Assembly: GCF_023380265.1 (NCBI RefSeq)
Contig: NZ_CP093366.1
Coordinates: 868,001-932,000 of the forward strand
Length of the DNA stretch: 64,000 bases
Direction: 5' to 3'
From: Bombilactobacillus folatiphilus
GTDB lineage: Bacteria > Bacillota > Bacilli > Lactobacillales > Lactobacillaceae
The position numbers and the translations under genes were made by a program. Positions 52,107 to 61,274 of the stretch are shown one piece after another (within the stretch, counting starts at the first letter, position 1; each line of letters begins with the position of its first letter). A model generated the notes under the pieces. The model had not been told where the DNA came from and ran no database searches. It saw only the letters and a list, made by a program, of their open reading frames with translations.

Positions 52107-52673
52107 ATGAATCTATCAGTTATTATTTTCAGTTTTATAGGTGTTAATACTGATTTTTTCTTAGTCTTGTTAATGCTATTGCACAAATATCAATGGAAAT
52201 CTGTGCTCATCGGTTATTGGAGCGGCTTAATCATTATTTTAGGTTTAAGTTTTATTTTAGGACATTTTTTACAGATTTTATTACCAGAATGGATTCTGGG
52301 ATTGCTCGGCTGTATTCCACTTTATCTAGCCTTCCATGACAATGATTCAATGCCACCCAATAATCAGCTTCTGCGTTCTCCAATCATCATGACCTTAATT
52401 ACTTTTTTAACAGTTTGTGGTGGCTGTAATTTGTCCCTTTTCCTGCCATTATTGACCACAGTTAGTTTTTTACAATTTTTAATCGTGTTAGGATTAGTTG
52501 TGTTAATTGCTGGCATTATAGTCGGAATCGTGAAAATAATTGGTGACCATCATATCGTGCAAAGATTGATGACCAAATATGGCGAAATAGTGACTAAAAT
52601 TGTTTATTTAGGCGTTGGAATCTACGTTTTTTGGGATAGTGGTCTAATTAATAAAATAATTTCAATAATTTAA
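52107..52673 (+). CDS. CadD-type heavy-metal resistance transporter
   Basis: The 188-residue protein is almost entirely hydrophobic, with about five membrane helices, and matches the CadD family: the opening SFIGVNTDFFLVLLML (helix 1 with conserved Asn-Asp), PLYLAF after helix 2-3 and the LTFLTVCGGCNLSLFLPL helix (Cys-Gly-Gly-x-Asn, about 113). CadD gives cadmium, and weakly zinc, resistance in staphylococci (family knowledge); transport direction is presumed outward. It is paired with a CzrA/SmtB-type regulator ten bases downstream and shares its operator-controlled promoter. The block is not part of the core dnaG neighbourhood. Confidence 0.88.
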   Translation: MNLSVIIFSFIGVNTDFFLVLLMLLHKYQWKSVLIGYWSGLIIILGLSFILGHFLQILLPEWILGLLGCIPLYLAFHDNDSMPPNNQLLRSPIIMTLITFLTVCGGCNLSLFLPLLTTVSFLQFLIVLGLVVLIAGIIVGIVKIIGDHHIVQRLMTKYGEIVTKIVYLGVGIYVFWDSGLINKIISII

Positions 52674-52682
52674 GGATAGATT

Positions 52683-53024
52683 ATGCAAAAAAAATTTTCT
52701 AATACAGATTTTTTAACTGAAATTGCTACAATTTATAAAATTTTAGGCAATGTGACCCGCTTAAAAATCCTTTATTTCTTAATGACACAAGCCAACCCTG
52801 TGAATGTTTCCACCATCGTGCAAAATATACATTCTGAACAACCGATTGTTTCCAAACAACTTGGCATTTTATATCACTATCAACTAGTCGACCGCCAGCG
52901 TCAAGGAGTGCAGATTTTGTATCAAGTCAGCGACCCCCACATTGTTGAATTACTAGCAGACATGTTTAACCATGTTCAACATGAAATTAAGGGTCAAGCC
53001 CATCCCTTTAACGCTAAAAACTAA
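52683..53024 (+). CDS. ArsR/SmtB family metal-sensing repressor (CzrA-type alpha-5 site)
   Basis: This 113-residue winged-helix repressor has the core EIATIYKILGNVTRLKILYFL and recognition region SEQPIVSKQLGILYHYQLV. It has no cysteine at all, so it cannot sense metal like CadC. Helix alpha-5 reads DPHIVELLADMFNHVQH: Asp, His at +2, then His at +13 and +16, which is exactly the Zn/Co-binding pattern of CzrA and SmtB (D84, H86, H97, H100 in CzrA). So it should release DNA on zinc or cobalt. It lies 9 bases after the transporter gene; the start ATG follows AAGGAT. Confidence 0.9.
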   Translation: MQKKFSNTDFLTEIATIYKILGNVTRLKILYFLMTQANPVNVSTIVQNIHSEQPIVSKQLGILYHYQLVDRQRQGVQILYQVSDPHIVELLADMFNHVQHEIKGQAHPFNAKN

Positions 53025-53156
53025 TTTAGATATAACTTTAATTGATTGTCTTTGAAGACAAAATATATTATTATTATATCTTTGAGTAAGTAATTGATCA
53101 CTTTAATTATATGGGGCGCTCTAAAAGTTTTAAGTTAGTCAACCCCCAAGGAGGTC

Positions 53157-53975
53157 TTGAGCATCAATATTTTATACTGTGGCGATGATCAAATGTTTCA
53201 CGGCATTTTGTTATCTCTGTTATCCATCACTAAACATACCAAAACCGCCTGTAACTTTTATCTTGTTACAGCATCTTTAACAAATAAAAAGCGAAAATTT
53301 CAAGCTTTTAGCGATGAACATGTGGATTTTTTAACGAATGTATTGCATCAAAAAAATCCGCAACATACTCTCACCAAAATTGATTTGACAGCAATCTTTA
53401 ACAAATATCCTCCTATTGCTAACTTAAACACAATGTTTACACCATACAGTATGTTACGGTTGTACATTGATTTGGTTCCGCAAATTCCCAGTCGTCTTTT
53501 ATACTTAGATGCTGACGTTATTTGTCATCATGATTTCACGGATTTTTATAATCAATCATTAACAGATACTGAATTAGTCGGAGTCCTAGATTATTATGGG
53601 CGCTGGTTTTTTCATTACCATTGGCAAAAATTCGATTACCTGAACTCGGGAATGCTACTGCTGAACATGAACTACATCCGCCAAACAGGGCTTTTTGCAA
53701 AATGCCGCACTTATTGTCGACGCCACAAATTAATTATGCCTGATCAATCAGCAATTAATAAATTTGCTCACACCAAACGTCTGACGCAATCCAAGTTTAA
53801 TGAACAACATGGTGTGACAACCGAAACTGTCTTTCAACATTTTTCCACCAATTGGAAATTGTGGCCAGTGATCCATACTGTCACTGTCAAACCATGGGAG
53901 GTTGACAAAGTCTTTCAATTAGACTTAACTGCCGATGATCAAGATGTTTTTCTGGAATATTTAACTTTAATTTAG
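53157..53975 (+). CDS. Glycosyltransferase family 8 protein
   Basis: The 272-residue protein has the GT-A fold of family 8 retaining glycosyltransferases, starting INILYCGDDQMFHG and carrying the metal-binding DxD as LLYLDADVIC (about 118-121) and the downstream DYLNSGMLLLNMNYIR (about 163). A C-terminal HF...W..WPVIH block is family-like. These use UDP-glucose or UDP-galactose to extend surface glycans. The start is uncertain: the TTG at 53157 lies only two bases after AAGGAGG, and no other start codon lies within a normal distance. It converges with the ABC exporter gene by 4 bases. The 132-bp gap upstream shows only a weak TTGAAG-17-TATATC promoter and a hairpin without T-run. Confidence 0.88.
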   Translation: MSINILYCGDDQMFHGILLSLLSITKHTKTACNFYLVTASLTNKKRKFQAFSDEHVDFLTNVLHQKNPQHTLTKIDLTAIFNKYPPIANLNTMFTPYSMLRLYIDLVPQIPSRLLYLDADVICHHDFTDFYNQSLTDTELVGVLDYYGRWFFHYHWQKFDYLNSGMLLLNMNYIRQTGLFAKCRTYCRRHKLIMPDQSAINKFAHTKRLTQSKFNEQHGVTTETVFQHFSTNWKLWPVIHTVTVKPWEVDKVFQLDLTADDQDVFLEYLTLI

Positions 53976-55735
53976 TTGGCTGCTGACTTCAAAAATTGAT
54001 CCTGAAAATAGGCCTGATAAGGTGCATAATTTTGCAAAAGCTCAGTATGCGTTCCAAAACTCTGCACTTGACCGTTTTTAACAAAATAAATTCGATCCGC
54101 ATTAATAATCGTATTCAAACGATGGGCGATGATTAAGGTAGTCCGTCCGACCATTAATTGCTGAAGTGATTTCTGGATTAATGTTTCGGACTCTAAATCT
54201 AGACTAGCTGTTGCCTCATCTAGTAAAAGAATTTTGGGATCTCGTAAAAAAACACGTGCAATTGCTAAACGTTGCCTTTGCCCACCCGATAAATTCATCC
54301 CATGTTCACCGACCGAAGAAGCTAATTGTTGAGGCAGTTGTTTCACAAAATCTTTGGCATTAGCCCAAGTCAAGGCTTGCCACAACTGTTGATCAGAATA
54401 ATGCTTTGTTAAACCGTAAGTTAAATTGTCCCGAATTGTTCCGGTCACTGCCGCAGAATTTTGATCAACCAAACCTAATTGCTGGCGCCAAGATGCTAAA
54501 TTAACGTCTTTTAAATTCGTAGTGCCAATTTGTAGTTGTCCATGATGTGGTTGATAAAAACCTTCTAACAAATTAAAAATAGTTGTTTTGCCGCTACCAG
54601 ACGGACCAACAAAGGCCACCGTCGTTTGTGGCTGAATTTGTAAATTTAATCCGTTGAGTGCCTGACGACCATCAGGATAAGCAAATTTCACATCTTGAAA
54701 AATCAATTCTTGCGCCTGATAATCAATTAATTGTCCTTTAGTCTGATCTTCCTCTAATTCATCAAGTAAGGCTCGGATTTTGATAGTTGAACCATCTACT
54801 TTAGCCAAATCTGTTAAAAATTGCCCTAAAGTTGTAAAAGGAACCATTAATTGAACCAAATACATCATAAAAGCCAAGAGTGTCCCCATATCTAGTGTGC
54901 CCATTTTAATCCGCACTTCGCCGTATAATAGAATACTCACAATCGTTACCAGCATAACAATTCCCGTCACGGGACCAACGATCGCATCATAGACTGCTTC
55001 CAAGCGACCAACATGATATAATTTTTGTAATTGCTTGTGAACACTCTGATACTCCAATTTTTCCGCATTATCTGATTTTACCAAAGTGATTTCGCCAATC
55101 ATTTCGCTAATTTTACCGTTAAATTGTGCCAACAAATTCTGACGCTGACTGGCAATTTTGGTGGAACGATGAAAAACTGGTAGCAAAATGACCACTAACA
55201 AAGGAACTGCAATAAATAAAACAATTGTCAAGCGCCAGTCCATGGCCAACATAAATAACAATGCACCCACCAATTGCAACAAAGAAGTCAACATCTTTGG
55301 TAAAGAATTCGCCAATAAATCTTTCACCTGGTTAGCATCATTAGTGATACGTGAGGCAATTTCGCCAGATTGTTTTTGATCAAAATAGCCCAAAGGAACA
55401 TTGAGCAATTTATTCCAAAGTTTCAGCCGTAACTTGAATACGACTTCTTCCCCAAAAAAGCCTAAAAAACTACCCGAAACAGCCCCAATCAGGGTACTCA
55501 ATAAAAAAAGCCCGCCACCTAAAATGACCAAGCGGACATCTACATGTGCTAGTGATTTTTGAACCATGTCAACCAATTGCTTGACAATGACCGGAACCAC
55601 TAATTGAATCAAAATCGAAATCGTCCCCAAGGCGATTCCGACAATCAATTGCCAATAATTTGGTTTAATTGTATGTATTAATGTCATTAAATTATGGTAA
55701 CTGCTCCGTAATTTTTGACTACTAAAACTTTGCAT
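53972..55735 (-). CDS. ABC exporter half-transporter (BmrA/LmrA type)
   Basis: The 587-residue protein joins a six-helix type IV membrane domain (about 30-320) to an ATPase (about 345-580): Walker A VGPSGSGKTT (about 377), signature MNLSGGQRQRLAI (about 480), Walker B ILLLDEATASLD (about 500), then AHRLNT. Half-transporters of this type dimerise and export drugs, lipids or peptides; the Phe/Gln-rich membrane helices give no clue to the substrate. It is encoded opposite the neighbouring GT8 and acyltransferase genes, between them, so it may export their product (inference). Confidence 0.9.
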   Translation of the reverse strand: MQSFSSQKLRSSYHNLMTLIHTIKPNYWQLIVGIALGTISILIQLVVPVIVKQLVDMVQKSLAHVDVRLVILGGGLFLLSTLIGAVSGSFLGFFGEEVVFKLRLKLWNKLLNVPLGYFDQKQSGEIASRITNDANQVKDLLANSLPKMLTSLLQLVGALLFMLAMDWRLTIVLFIAVPLLVVILLPVFHRSTKIASQRQNLLAQFNGKISEMIGEITLVKSDNAEKLEYQSVHKQLQKLYHVGRLEAVYDAIVGPVTGIVMLVTIVSILLYGEVRIKMGTLDMGTLLAFMMYLVQLMVPFTTLGQFLTDLAKVDGSTIKIRALLDELEEDQTKGQLIDYQAQELIFQDVKFAYPDGRQALNGLNLQIQPQTTVAFVGPSGSGKTTIFNLLEGFYQPHHGQLQIGTTNLKDVNLASWRQQLGLVDQNSAAVTGTIRDNLTYGLTKHYSDQQLWQALTWANAKDFVKQLPQQLASSVGEHGMNLSGGQRQRLAIARVFLRDPKILLLDEATASLDLESETLIQKSLQQLMVGRTTLIIAHRLNTIINADRIYFVKNGQVQSFGTHTELLQNYAPYQAYFQDQFLKSAAN

Positions 55736-55846
55736 GATGGTTACTCCTGTTAATTAGTGATTAAAAACATTCCTTGTCATCTTAAATGAATCCACACTCG
55801 AAAGTAAAGCAACTCTTTAAAATTTATTACAAAGGATCATAATTCT

Positions 55847-56623
55847 ATGACGCGTTCGAAGACTATCTATTACCAATCTTACAGCGACGATGTGATTGTT
55901 TCCAAAAACCAATCTGCTAAACTGAAACGTAACCATCGTTGGCTACATCATAATTTAGTTTATCGTTTCCTTTCACAAACATTTTCTTATTTAGTAGTTA
56001 TCTTGGGTTTTATTTATTGTTATGGTTGGTTACATTTAAAGTTTAAAAACTTAGCCAAACTGCGGCATAATAATCAAAAAGGTGGGATTGTTTATTGTAA
56101 TCATACCCAACCACTAGGTGATGCTTTACTGCCCTTTCTTGTAGCCTTTCCCAAACGACCATATATCATTTGCGACCAAGCTAACTTAGGAATTCCCATC
56201 ATTGGCAAACTCCTTACATTTGCAGGCGCTTTGGTGATTCCTGATGGTAAAACACAATTTAGTAAATTCAATCAGGCAGTCAAATATCACTTGCAGCACA
56301 ATGAGTTAATTTTTATTTACCCTGAGGCACATGTTTGGCCTTATTTCACTAAAATTAGGCCCTTTGTAGAAGCCAGCTTCCACTATTCAGCCACACTTAA
56401 AGTTCCGAGTTTTAGTTTAACAACAACTTATCAAAAAAAACGTTGTTATCGAAGACCTCAAATGATATCTTATCTAGATGGTCCCTTTTACGTCACAAGA
56501 GAACTTAAAGTCAAACAAAATCAAAGAAAACTCTACCATGATATACGCCAAGCCATGATTGGACGTAGTCGTGCTAGTAATTTTAATTATATCAATTATC
56601 AGCAAAGAAGGCATAATAAATAA
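55847..56623 (+). CDS. PlsC-like acyltransferase (1-acyl-glycerol-3-phosphate type) with unusual HX5D motif
   Basis: The 258-residue protein has one N-terminal membrane helix (about 40-63) and an LPLAT-type domain. The catalytic block reads VYCNHTQPLGDAL (about 82), so five residues separate His and Asp instead of the canonical four; IYPEAHVWP (about 163) is the substrate-binding EGTR-like block with Glu kept but Gly-Thr-Arg replaced by Ala-His. Acyl transfer to a glycerol- or sugar-based lipid is likely (inference). It starts an operon with GT8 and a second acyltransferase, 1-2 bases apart. AAAGGA lies 11 bases before the ATG. Confidence 0.8.
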   Translation: MTRSKTIYYQSYSDDVIVSKNQSAKLKRNHRWLHHNLVYRFLSQTFSYLVVILGFIYCYGWLHLKFKNLAKLRHNNQKGGIVYCNHTQPLGDALLPFLVAFPKRPYIICDQANLGIPIIGKLLTFAGALVIPDGKTQFSKFNQAVKYHLQHNELIFIYPEAHVWPYFTKIRPFVEASFHYSATLKVPSFSLTTTYQKKRCYRRPQMISYLDGPFYVTRELKVKQNQRKLYHDIRQAMIGRSRASNFNYINYQQRRHNK

Positions 56624-56624
56624 A

Positions 56625-57581
56625 ATGACTAATTTTAATCACGAAGTTCCCATCTTTTTTTCAGTTGATGACCATTATTCACCGTATTTAGCAGTTGCCA
56701 TCAATTCCCTTATTCAAAATAGTGATCCCAAACGTCACTATCATATTATCGTACTGTGCGACGATTTGTCTCATGATAATCAACTAAAATTACAAACTTT
56801 GACTAAAGACAATATTAAATTAGAATTTGTTTCGATTAACGAGCAAATTAAACAACAGATTACCGATAAAAATAATAAATTACGTGCAGATTATTTTACT
56901 TATACCATTTATTTCCGCCTATTTATCGCGGAATTATTTCCACAATTCAAAAAGGCCATTTATCTGGATGCTGATACCGTAGTTAATCAAGATATTGCTA
57001 CTTTATTTGATTTACCGCTGGGTGATAATTGGATTGGCGCTGCTGTGGACCGCTTTATTACCGAAAATCCTGAAACATTTAATTATGCTGAACAAGCTAT
57101 TGGCGTGGCGGGTAATAAATATGTTAATTCGGGGGTTTTGCTTATGGATCTCCAAGCTTTACGTGAATATCGTTTTGCTGATCACTTCTTTAAACTACTC
57201 AATCAGTATCATTTTCGCAGTCTCGCTCCCGATCAAGATTATTTAAATGCGATTGCTAAAAATAAAATTCTTTATCTAGATCCTACCTGGAATGTGATGA
57301 CGACTTTTCCCGAAGAAACACCAGCAGCTTTAATTCATTGGAATTTATTTAATAAACCTTGGAACTACCAAGATGCTCCACGCCAAAAATATTTTTGGAA
57401 ATATGCTAAAGATACGCCATATTATGACCAGTTATTGCACCAACTGCAAAATGTCAATACCAAAATTATTCAACAGGATGAACAAAACGCTGCTGAACTA
57501 ATGAATTTAGCCGTCACGATTGCTAAAACAGAGAATACTTTTCGTAATCGTGCAGAGCAAGGAGTCCAAATCGCCTTATGA
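56625..57581 (+). CDS. Glycosyltransferase family 8 protein
   Basis: The 318-residue protein is a second GT8 enzyme, more canonical than the first: VPIFFSVDDHYSPYLAVAI (N-terminal nucleotide strand), YFRLFIAELFPQ and the DxD in AIYLDADTVVNQDI (about 103-106), KYVNSGVLLMDL (about 162) and PDQDYLNAIAKNKILYLD (about 198). The start is the ATG at 56625, two bases after the acyltransferase stop; the ribosome-binding site is weak (AAGG about 13 bases away), so translational coupling is likely. It lies between two acyltransferases and overlaps the second by 4 bases. Product may be a glycolipid (inference). Confidence 0.9.
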   Translation: MTNFNHEVPIFFSVDDHYSPYLAVAINSLIQNSDPKRHYHIIVLCDDLSHDNQLKLQTLTKDNIKLEFVSINEQIKQQITDKNNKLRADYFTYTIYFRLFIAELFPQFKKAIYLDADTVVNQDIATLFDLPLGDNWIGAAVDRFITENPETFNYAEQAIGVAGNKYVNSGVLLMDLQALREYRFADHFFKLLNQYHFRSLAPDQDYLNAIAKNKILYLDPTWNVMTTFPEETPAALIHWNLFNKPWNYQDAPRQKYFWKYAKDTPYYDQLLHQLQNVNTKIIQQDEQNAAELMNLAVTIAKTENTFRNRAEQGVQIAL

Positions 57582-58444
57582 TGATTGACCATTTTATTGA
57601 TATTGGTGAGCGCCAACCAGTGATTCAAAACATTATCACCAAAGTAAACCAACATAATTTCAATGCTAAAGTTGAAGTGAATGATCCTGTCATGGATCTG
57701 AATGAAGAACAACAGGTCATTCGAAAATTTCAAAGATTAATGTTAACAACCAAATATCAGCGCCATAATTATCTGGCTCGCAAAATCATGAATGTTGCTG
57801 CTGCAAGTTTAAAACCCAGCTTACAGGTTACAACTAACCAAAATTTGAAAACTTTACCACGACCTTCTATTATCACTTGTAATCACTTCAATCCTATCGA
57901 CAGCTTATTAGTCCGCCAAGGATTGAATCTTAAGCGGCTAGGAATCGTGATTGAACCAACTAACTTAAAGATGCCAGGTATTTTGGGTTATTTAATGAAC
58001 TATACTGATACAATTCCAATCAGCCAAAGTTTTACCTATATGAAAAAGGATTTTCAAAATTTGGTAACTCACAATTTTATCCGCCATTTGCCTTTATTAA
58101 TTTTTCCTGAAGGTGAAATGTGGTTTAATTATCGTAAACCACGTCCCTTACAAAGAGGCGCTTATTATTACGCAGCAAAGAATCATGTTCCTATTATTTC
58201 GTGCTTTGTTGCTATTTTCGACAAACCAACAACTAAAGATCCCCATGCAGTTAAATATCAATTAATGGTTTTAAAAACAATTAATATTGATTCCAGCCTA
58301 TCAGTTAACGAAGCTTCTGAAAAATACAGGCAAATTGATTATCAACAAAAAATTGCTGCTTATGAAGCTGCTTATCACAAACAATTTAATCCAGCATTTG
58401 AAACTGATGATATCGCGGGTAACTACTCACAAGATAATGGCTAA
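57578..58444 (+). CDS. PlsC-like acyltransferase with canonical HX4D motif
   Basis: The 288-residue protein begins with about 85 residues unlike any recognised domain (VEVNDPVMDLNEEQQ helix region), then an LPLAT domain: ITCNHFNPIDSLL (His-x4-Asp, about 105), IPISQSF (about 148), and IFPEGEMWF (about 184) in place of the FPEGTRS block, with Glu-Gly kept. No clear membrane helix is seen, unlike the first acyltransferase. It overlaps the GT8 gene by 4 bases (ATGA) and is the last gene of the operon. Substrate unknown; a lipid or sugar acceptor is expected from the family. Confidence 0.8.
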   Translation: MMIDHFIDIGERQPVIQNIITKVNQHNFNAKVEVNDPVMDLNEEQQVIRKFQRLMLTTKYQRHNYLARKIMNVAAASLKPSLQVTTNQNLKTLPRPSIITCNHFNPIDSLLVRQGLNLKRLGIVIEPTNLKMPGILGYLMNYTDTIPISQSFTYMKKDFQNLVTHNFIRHLPLLIFPEGEMWFNYRKPRPLQRGAYYYAAKNHVPIISCFVAIFDKPTTKDPHAVKYQLMVLKTINIDSSLSVNEASEKYRQIDYQQKIAAYEAAYHKQFNPAFETDDIAGNYSQDNG

Positions 58445-59064
58445 ATTTCTTTATCAAAATACTTTAAGTTTAAATAATCAGCCCCGTGCTCATCAATTAA
58501 GGCGTGAAATTCTTGTAATTCCTTGACTGTTAATCCTGCCAAATGCTGTTCCATGAATTTTTTTATTGTTAGATAACTGTCTTTCAAAATATCTCTTTGT
58601 TCTAATACAGAAATAAGTTTTTTGGCATAATTATCCGCAATAAAAACGGGCTGCTCAAAAATATACAAAAGTAACACATCAGCAGTTTCGTTCCCAATCC
58701 CTGTAATGGTTAATAACATTTTCCGCAATTGAGCGGGTGAATATATTGACAGCAACCGTTGGAAATCAAATTGATACTCTTGAAAAAATTCCAATGTTGC
58801 TTGAATGGTCCGGGCTTTTGCATTATAAAAACCACTTGGACGAATCAAATTTTTTAGTTCCATCAAACTTAGACCTAACATTTTTTGTGGGTCAAATTGC
58901 GTCTTTTGACGTAAATTACATAACGACTTTTCTGCGTTTCGCCAATTCGTATTTTGAACTAAAATCGCACCACTCAATGTTTCCCAATCCGTTTGAGATG
59001 GCCACCAACCTTGTGGACCAAACATTTGCAGCATTTCTTTAAAAATTTGTTTATAGTCAACCAT
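58441..59064 (-). CDS. Endonuclease III-like HhH-GPD DNA glycosylase without Fe-S cluster
   Basis: The 207-residue protein is a HhH-GPD glycosylase of the MagIII-like branch. It has GAILVQNTNWRNAEKSL (about 33), the hairpin TITGIGNETADVLLLY (about 113-128) where the Nth lysine is replaced by Glu, and the catalytic Asp in VFIADNYAKK (about 137). Glu for Lys means glycosylase without lyase activity, as in alkyladenine-type members. The C-terminus stops after HGADYLNLKYFDKEI, so the cysteine cluster that normally follows is gone. It converges with the acyltransferase gene by 4 bases. Substrate (3-methyladenine is the best guess) is inferred. Confidence 0.82.
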   Translation of the reverse strand: MVDYKQIFKEMLQMFGPQGWWPSQTDWETLSGAILVQNTNWRNAEKSLCNLRQKTQFDPQKMLGLSLMELKNLIRPSGFYNAKARTIQATLEFFQEYQFDFQRLLSIYSPAQLRKMLLTITGIGNETADVLLLYIFEQPVFIADNYAKKLISVLEQRDILKDSYLTIKKFMEQHLAGLTVKELQEFHALIDEHGADYLNLKYFDKEI

Positions 59065-59150
59065 TTCACGACACTTCCTTAGATTTAGACTTCTTTAATT
59101 ATTATAAAGCTAAATCGTCGTTACACGAACTTAGGTTCGCTATATGAAGC

Positions 59151-59182
59151 AAAAAAAGAACCTCTACTTGTGTAAAGGCTCT
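59151..59182 (-). terminator. Terminator of glyQS
   Basis: AGAGCCTTTAC and GTAGAGGTTCT form an 11-bp stem with two G-U pairs around ACAA, followed by seven T on the minus strand. Confidence 0.82.
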
Positions 59183-59198
59183 TCATTATACCTATTAT

Positions 59199-61274
59199 TT
59201 ATTTAATTACTAATTGGTTCAAATCTGCTAAATTATTGATCAAATCCGCTAATAGTTGCAACTGACTCAATCGATTTTGTTTAACTCGTTCATTTTTATC
59301 CATAATCATATTTTCATCAAAATAAGCTGTAATAACCGGCTGCAAAGCTACTAAAGCTTGATAATTCTGCTCAATGGTTTGTCGTGCAAAGTTGGTCTGC
59401 AACTCATTGACAGCATCAAATAATTTTTGTTCAGATGGATGCTGAAAATATGTCGTATCTACAACTGGATTTGCCACAGACTGCTTCTTCACAATGCGTA
59501 ACACACGCGTCAAAGCTTCCATCTGTTCTTTATAATGAGCATCAGCTTGGTGTTGCGCCAAAATTTGCGCTGTTTGCATCATCTTCACCGGATTAATTGT
59601 TGATACCGAAGTAGCTGTTAAAATTATATCATGTGGCAATTGTTTTTGCGATAAGAATTGACGTACACGTTCCACCAAGAATTCATCAACTTGCCCTAGA
59701 TGTGCCTGATAATCAAAATGATTATCTGCCAATAATTGATGATATTGCTCCATAATCAAATACTGTAATTTATAAAAATCTAGTGACCAATTTTCTTGAT
59801 CTAAAATTCGCACAATTCCTGTTGCTTGCCGACGTAAACCATAGGGATCATTAGAACCTGTCGGAATCAAATCAACCGCAAAGAAACTCATTAAACTTTC
59901 AATTTTATCAGCTATGGATAAAACTTGGCCCACTTTTGATTGTGGCAAAGAGCCATCAGCCGAAATTGGTTGATAATGTTCACGTATTGCCTGAGCGACA
60001 GCTGGTCTTTCGCCAAAGATCAACGCATATTTTTCACCCATCACACCCTGTAACTCAGCAAATTCGCCAACCATTTCTGTCACTAAATCAAACTTATAAA
60101 TATCAGCTGCCCGTAACAAATCTTGACGCTCTTGATCAGATAATTCAAATTTTTGTGCTAATAAATCAGCAATAATCCGGGTTCGCTGCATTTTTTCAGA
60201 CATGGAACCAATTTTATCATGAAACGCTACTTGTTTGAGACGTGCTACACATTCATCTAACGAATGTTTTTGATCCTCTTCAAAAAAGAACGCTGCATCT
60301 TCTAAGCGTGCTACCAAAACTTTTTCATTCCCAGCAATCACATTGGCTAAATGTTCCTGATTGCCATTACGCACGCCAATAAAATAAGGTGCTAATTTTC
60401 CGTCAGCCGTTCGCACATCAAAGTAACGCTGATTATCTTTCATGGAAGTAATCAATACTTCTTCAGGGATTTTTAAATATTTTTCATCAAATTGCCCTGC
60501 AAAAGCAGTCGGATACTCAACCAAATTCGTAACTTCTTCTAACAAATCGTCATCAATGTCTATTAACCAGTTGTGCTCTGTAGCCAGCGCTTGAATTTGT
60601 TCTTGAATTAATTGCTTACGCTTGTTAGCATCCACAATAACAAAATCATTGGCCAAGGCTTGCTGATAATCAGCTGCTTGACTCAATGTAATAATCTTTG
60701 TTCCCAAGAAACGATGTCCACGCGTTTGATTGCCAGATTTCACATTTAATAATTGCATATCGACAACTTGATGGTCCAACAAGGCTACCAGCCAATGGAA
60801 AGGCCGAATATATTCAAAATCAAATTTATTCCAGCGCATTCTTGTCGGGAAAGTCATTTCAGACAATGGTTGAGTTAAACCAGCCAAAATTTCGGCTGCC
60901 AAACGTCCTGGAGTATGCTTTTTAACATAAACATACTCCACACCCTTTAATTCTTGAAAATAAATGTTGTCAGTACTTAATTTTTGACCTCGTACAAAGC
61001 CTTGCGCCGCTTTACTCCAATTGCCTTCACTATCCTGTGCAATTTTTTTCGCCGGACCTTTGACCGCGACATCTTCATCAGGCTGTTTATCAGCAACATC
61101 ATGAATTAAGACAACCAATCTACGTGGTGTTGAAAATTGTTCAATTTGACCATGTGCCAAATTATTTTCTGTTAAATAGTCACTAATGCGTTGGACTAAC
61201 TGCTGTTCTGCGGGAGTGACCACATGAGCAGGCATTTCTTCTAATCCTAATTCTAATAAAAAATCCTTAGTCAT
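59199..61274 (-). CDS. glyS: Glycyl-tRNA synthetase beta subunit
   Basis: GlyS binds tRNA-Gly and, with GlyQ, forms the alpha2-beta2 bacterial enzyme. The 691-residue protein starts [16 protein letters not shown], contains the family block [21 protein letters not shown] (key TFPTRMRW, about 135), the HD-domain-like region with [20 protein letters not shown] (about 300) and the C-terminal DALR anticodon-binding domain (about 560-690). Length matches the usual 690. It overlaps glyQ by 8 bases. The tetrameric form is the one used in lactobacilli rather than GlyRS alpha2. Confidence 0.96.
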   Translation of the reverse strand: MTKDFLLELGLEEMPAHVVTPAEQQLVQRISDYLTENNLAHGQIEQFSTPRRLVVLIHDVADKQPDEDVAVKGPAKKIAQDSEGNWSKAAQGFVRGQKLSTDNIYFQELKGVEYVYVKKHTPGRLAAEILAGLTQPLSEMTFPTRMRWNKFDFEYIRPFHWLVALLDHQVVDMQLLNVKSGNQTRGHRFLGTKIITLSQAADYQQALANDFVIVDANKRKQLIQEQIQALATEHNWLIDIDDDLLEEVTNLVEYPTAFAGQFDEKYLKIPEEVLITSMKDNQRYFDVRTADGKLAPYFIGVRNGNQEHLANVIAGNEKVLVARLEDAAFFFEEDQKHSLDECVARLKQVAFHDKIGSMSEKMQRTRIIADLLAQKFELSDQERQDLLRAADIYKFDLVTEMVGEFAELQGVMGEKYALIFGERPAVAQAIREHYQPISADGSLPQSKVGQVLSIADKIESLMSFFAVDLIPTGSNDPYGLRRQATGIVRILDQENWSLDFYKLQYLIMEQYHQLLADNHFDYQAHLGQVDEFLVERVRQFLSQKQLPHDIILTATSVSTINPVKMMQTAQILAQHQADAHYKEQMEALTRVLRIVKKQSVANPVVDTTYFQHPSEQKLFDAVNELQTNFARQTIEQNYQALVALQPVITAYFDENMIMDKNERVKQNRLSQLQLLADLINNLADLNQLVIK

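Noticed and set aside
52683..53024. Naming the regulator CadC
   Set aside because: CadC senses metal through cysteines; this protein has none and carries the CzrA alpha-5 site instead.
53046..53061. TTGTCT/AGACAA hairpin after the metal-sensor gene as a terminator
   Set aside because: The stem is short and no T-run follows on either strand.
52107..59064. Mobile genetic element (island) between glyS and dnaG
   Set aside because: No integrase, transposase, flanking repeat or tRNA site is visible; it is an unusual gene block, but mobility is not supported.
59126..59139. CGAAC-TTAG-GTTCG hairpin near the glyS terminator
   Set aside because: Only five base pairs, with no T-run; too common in such sequence to call.
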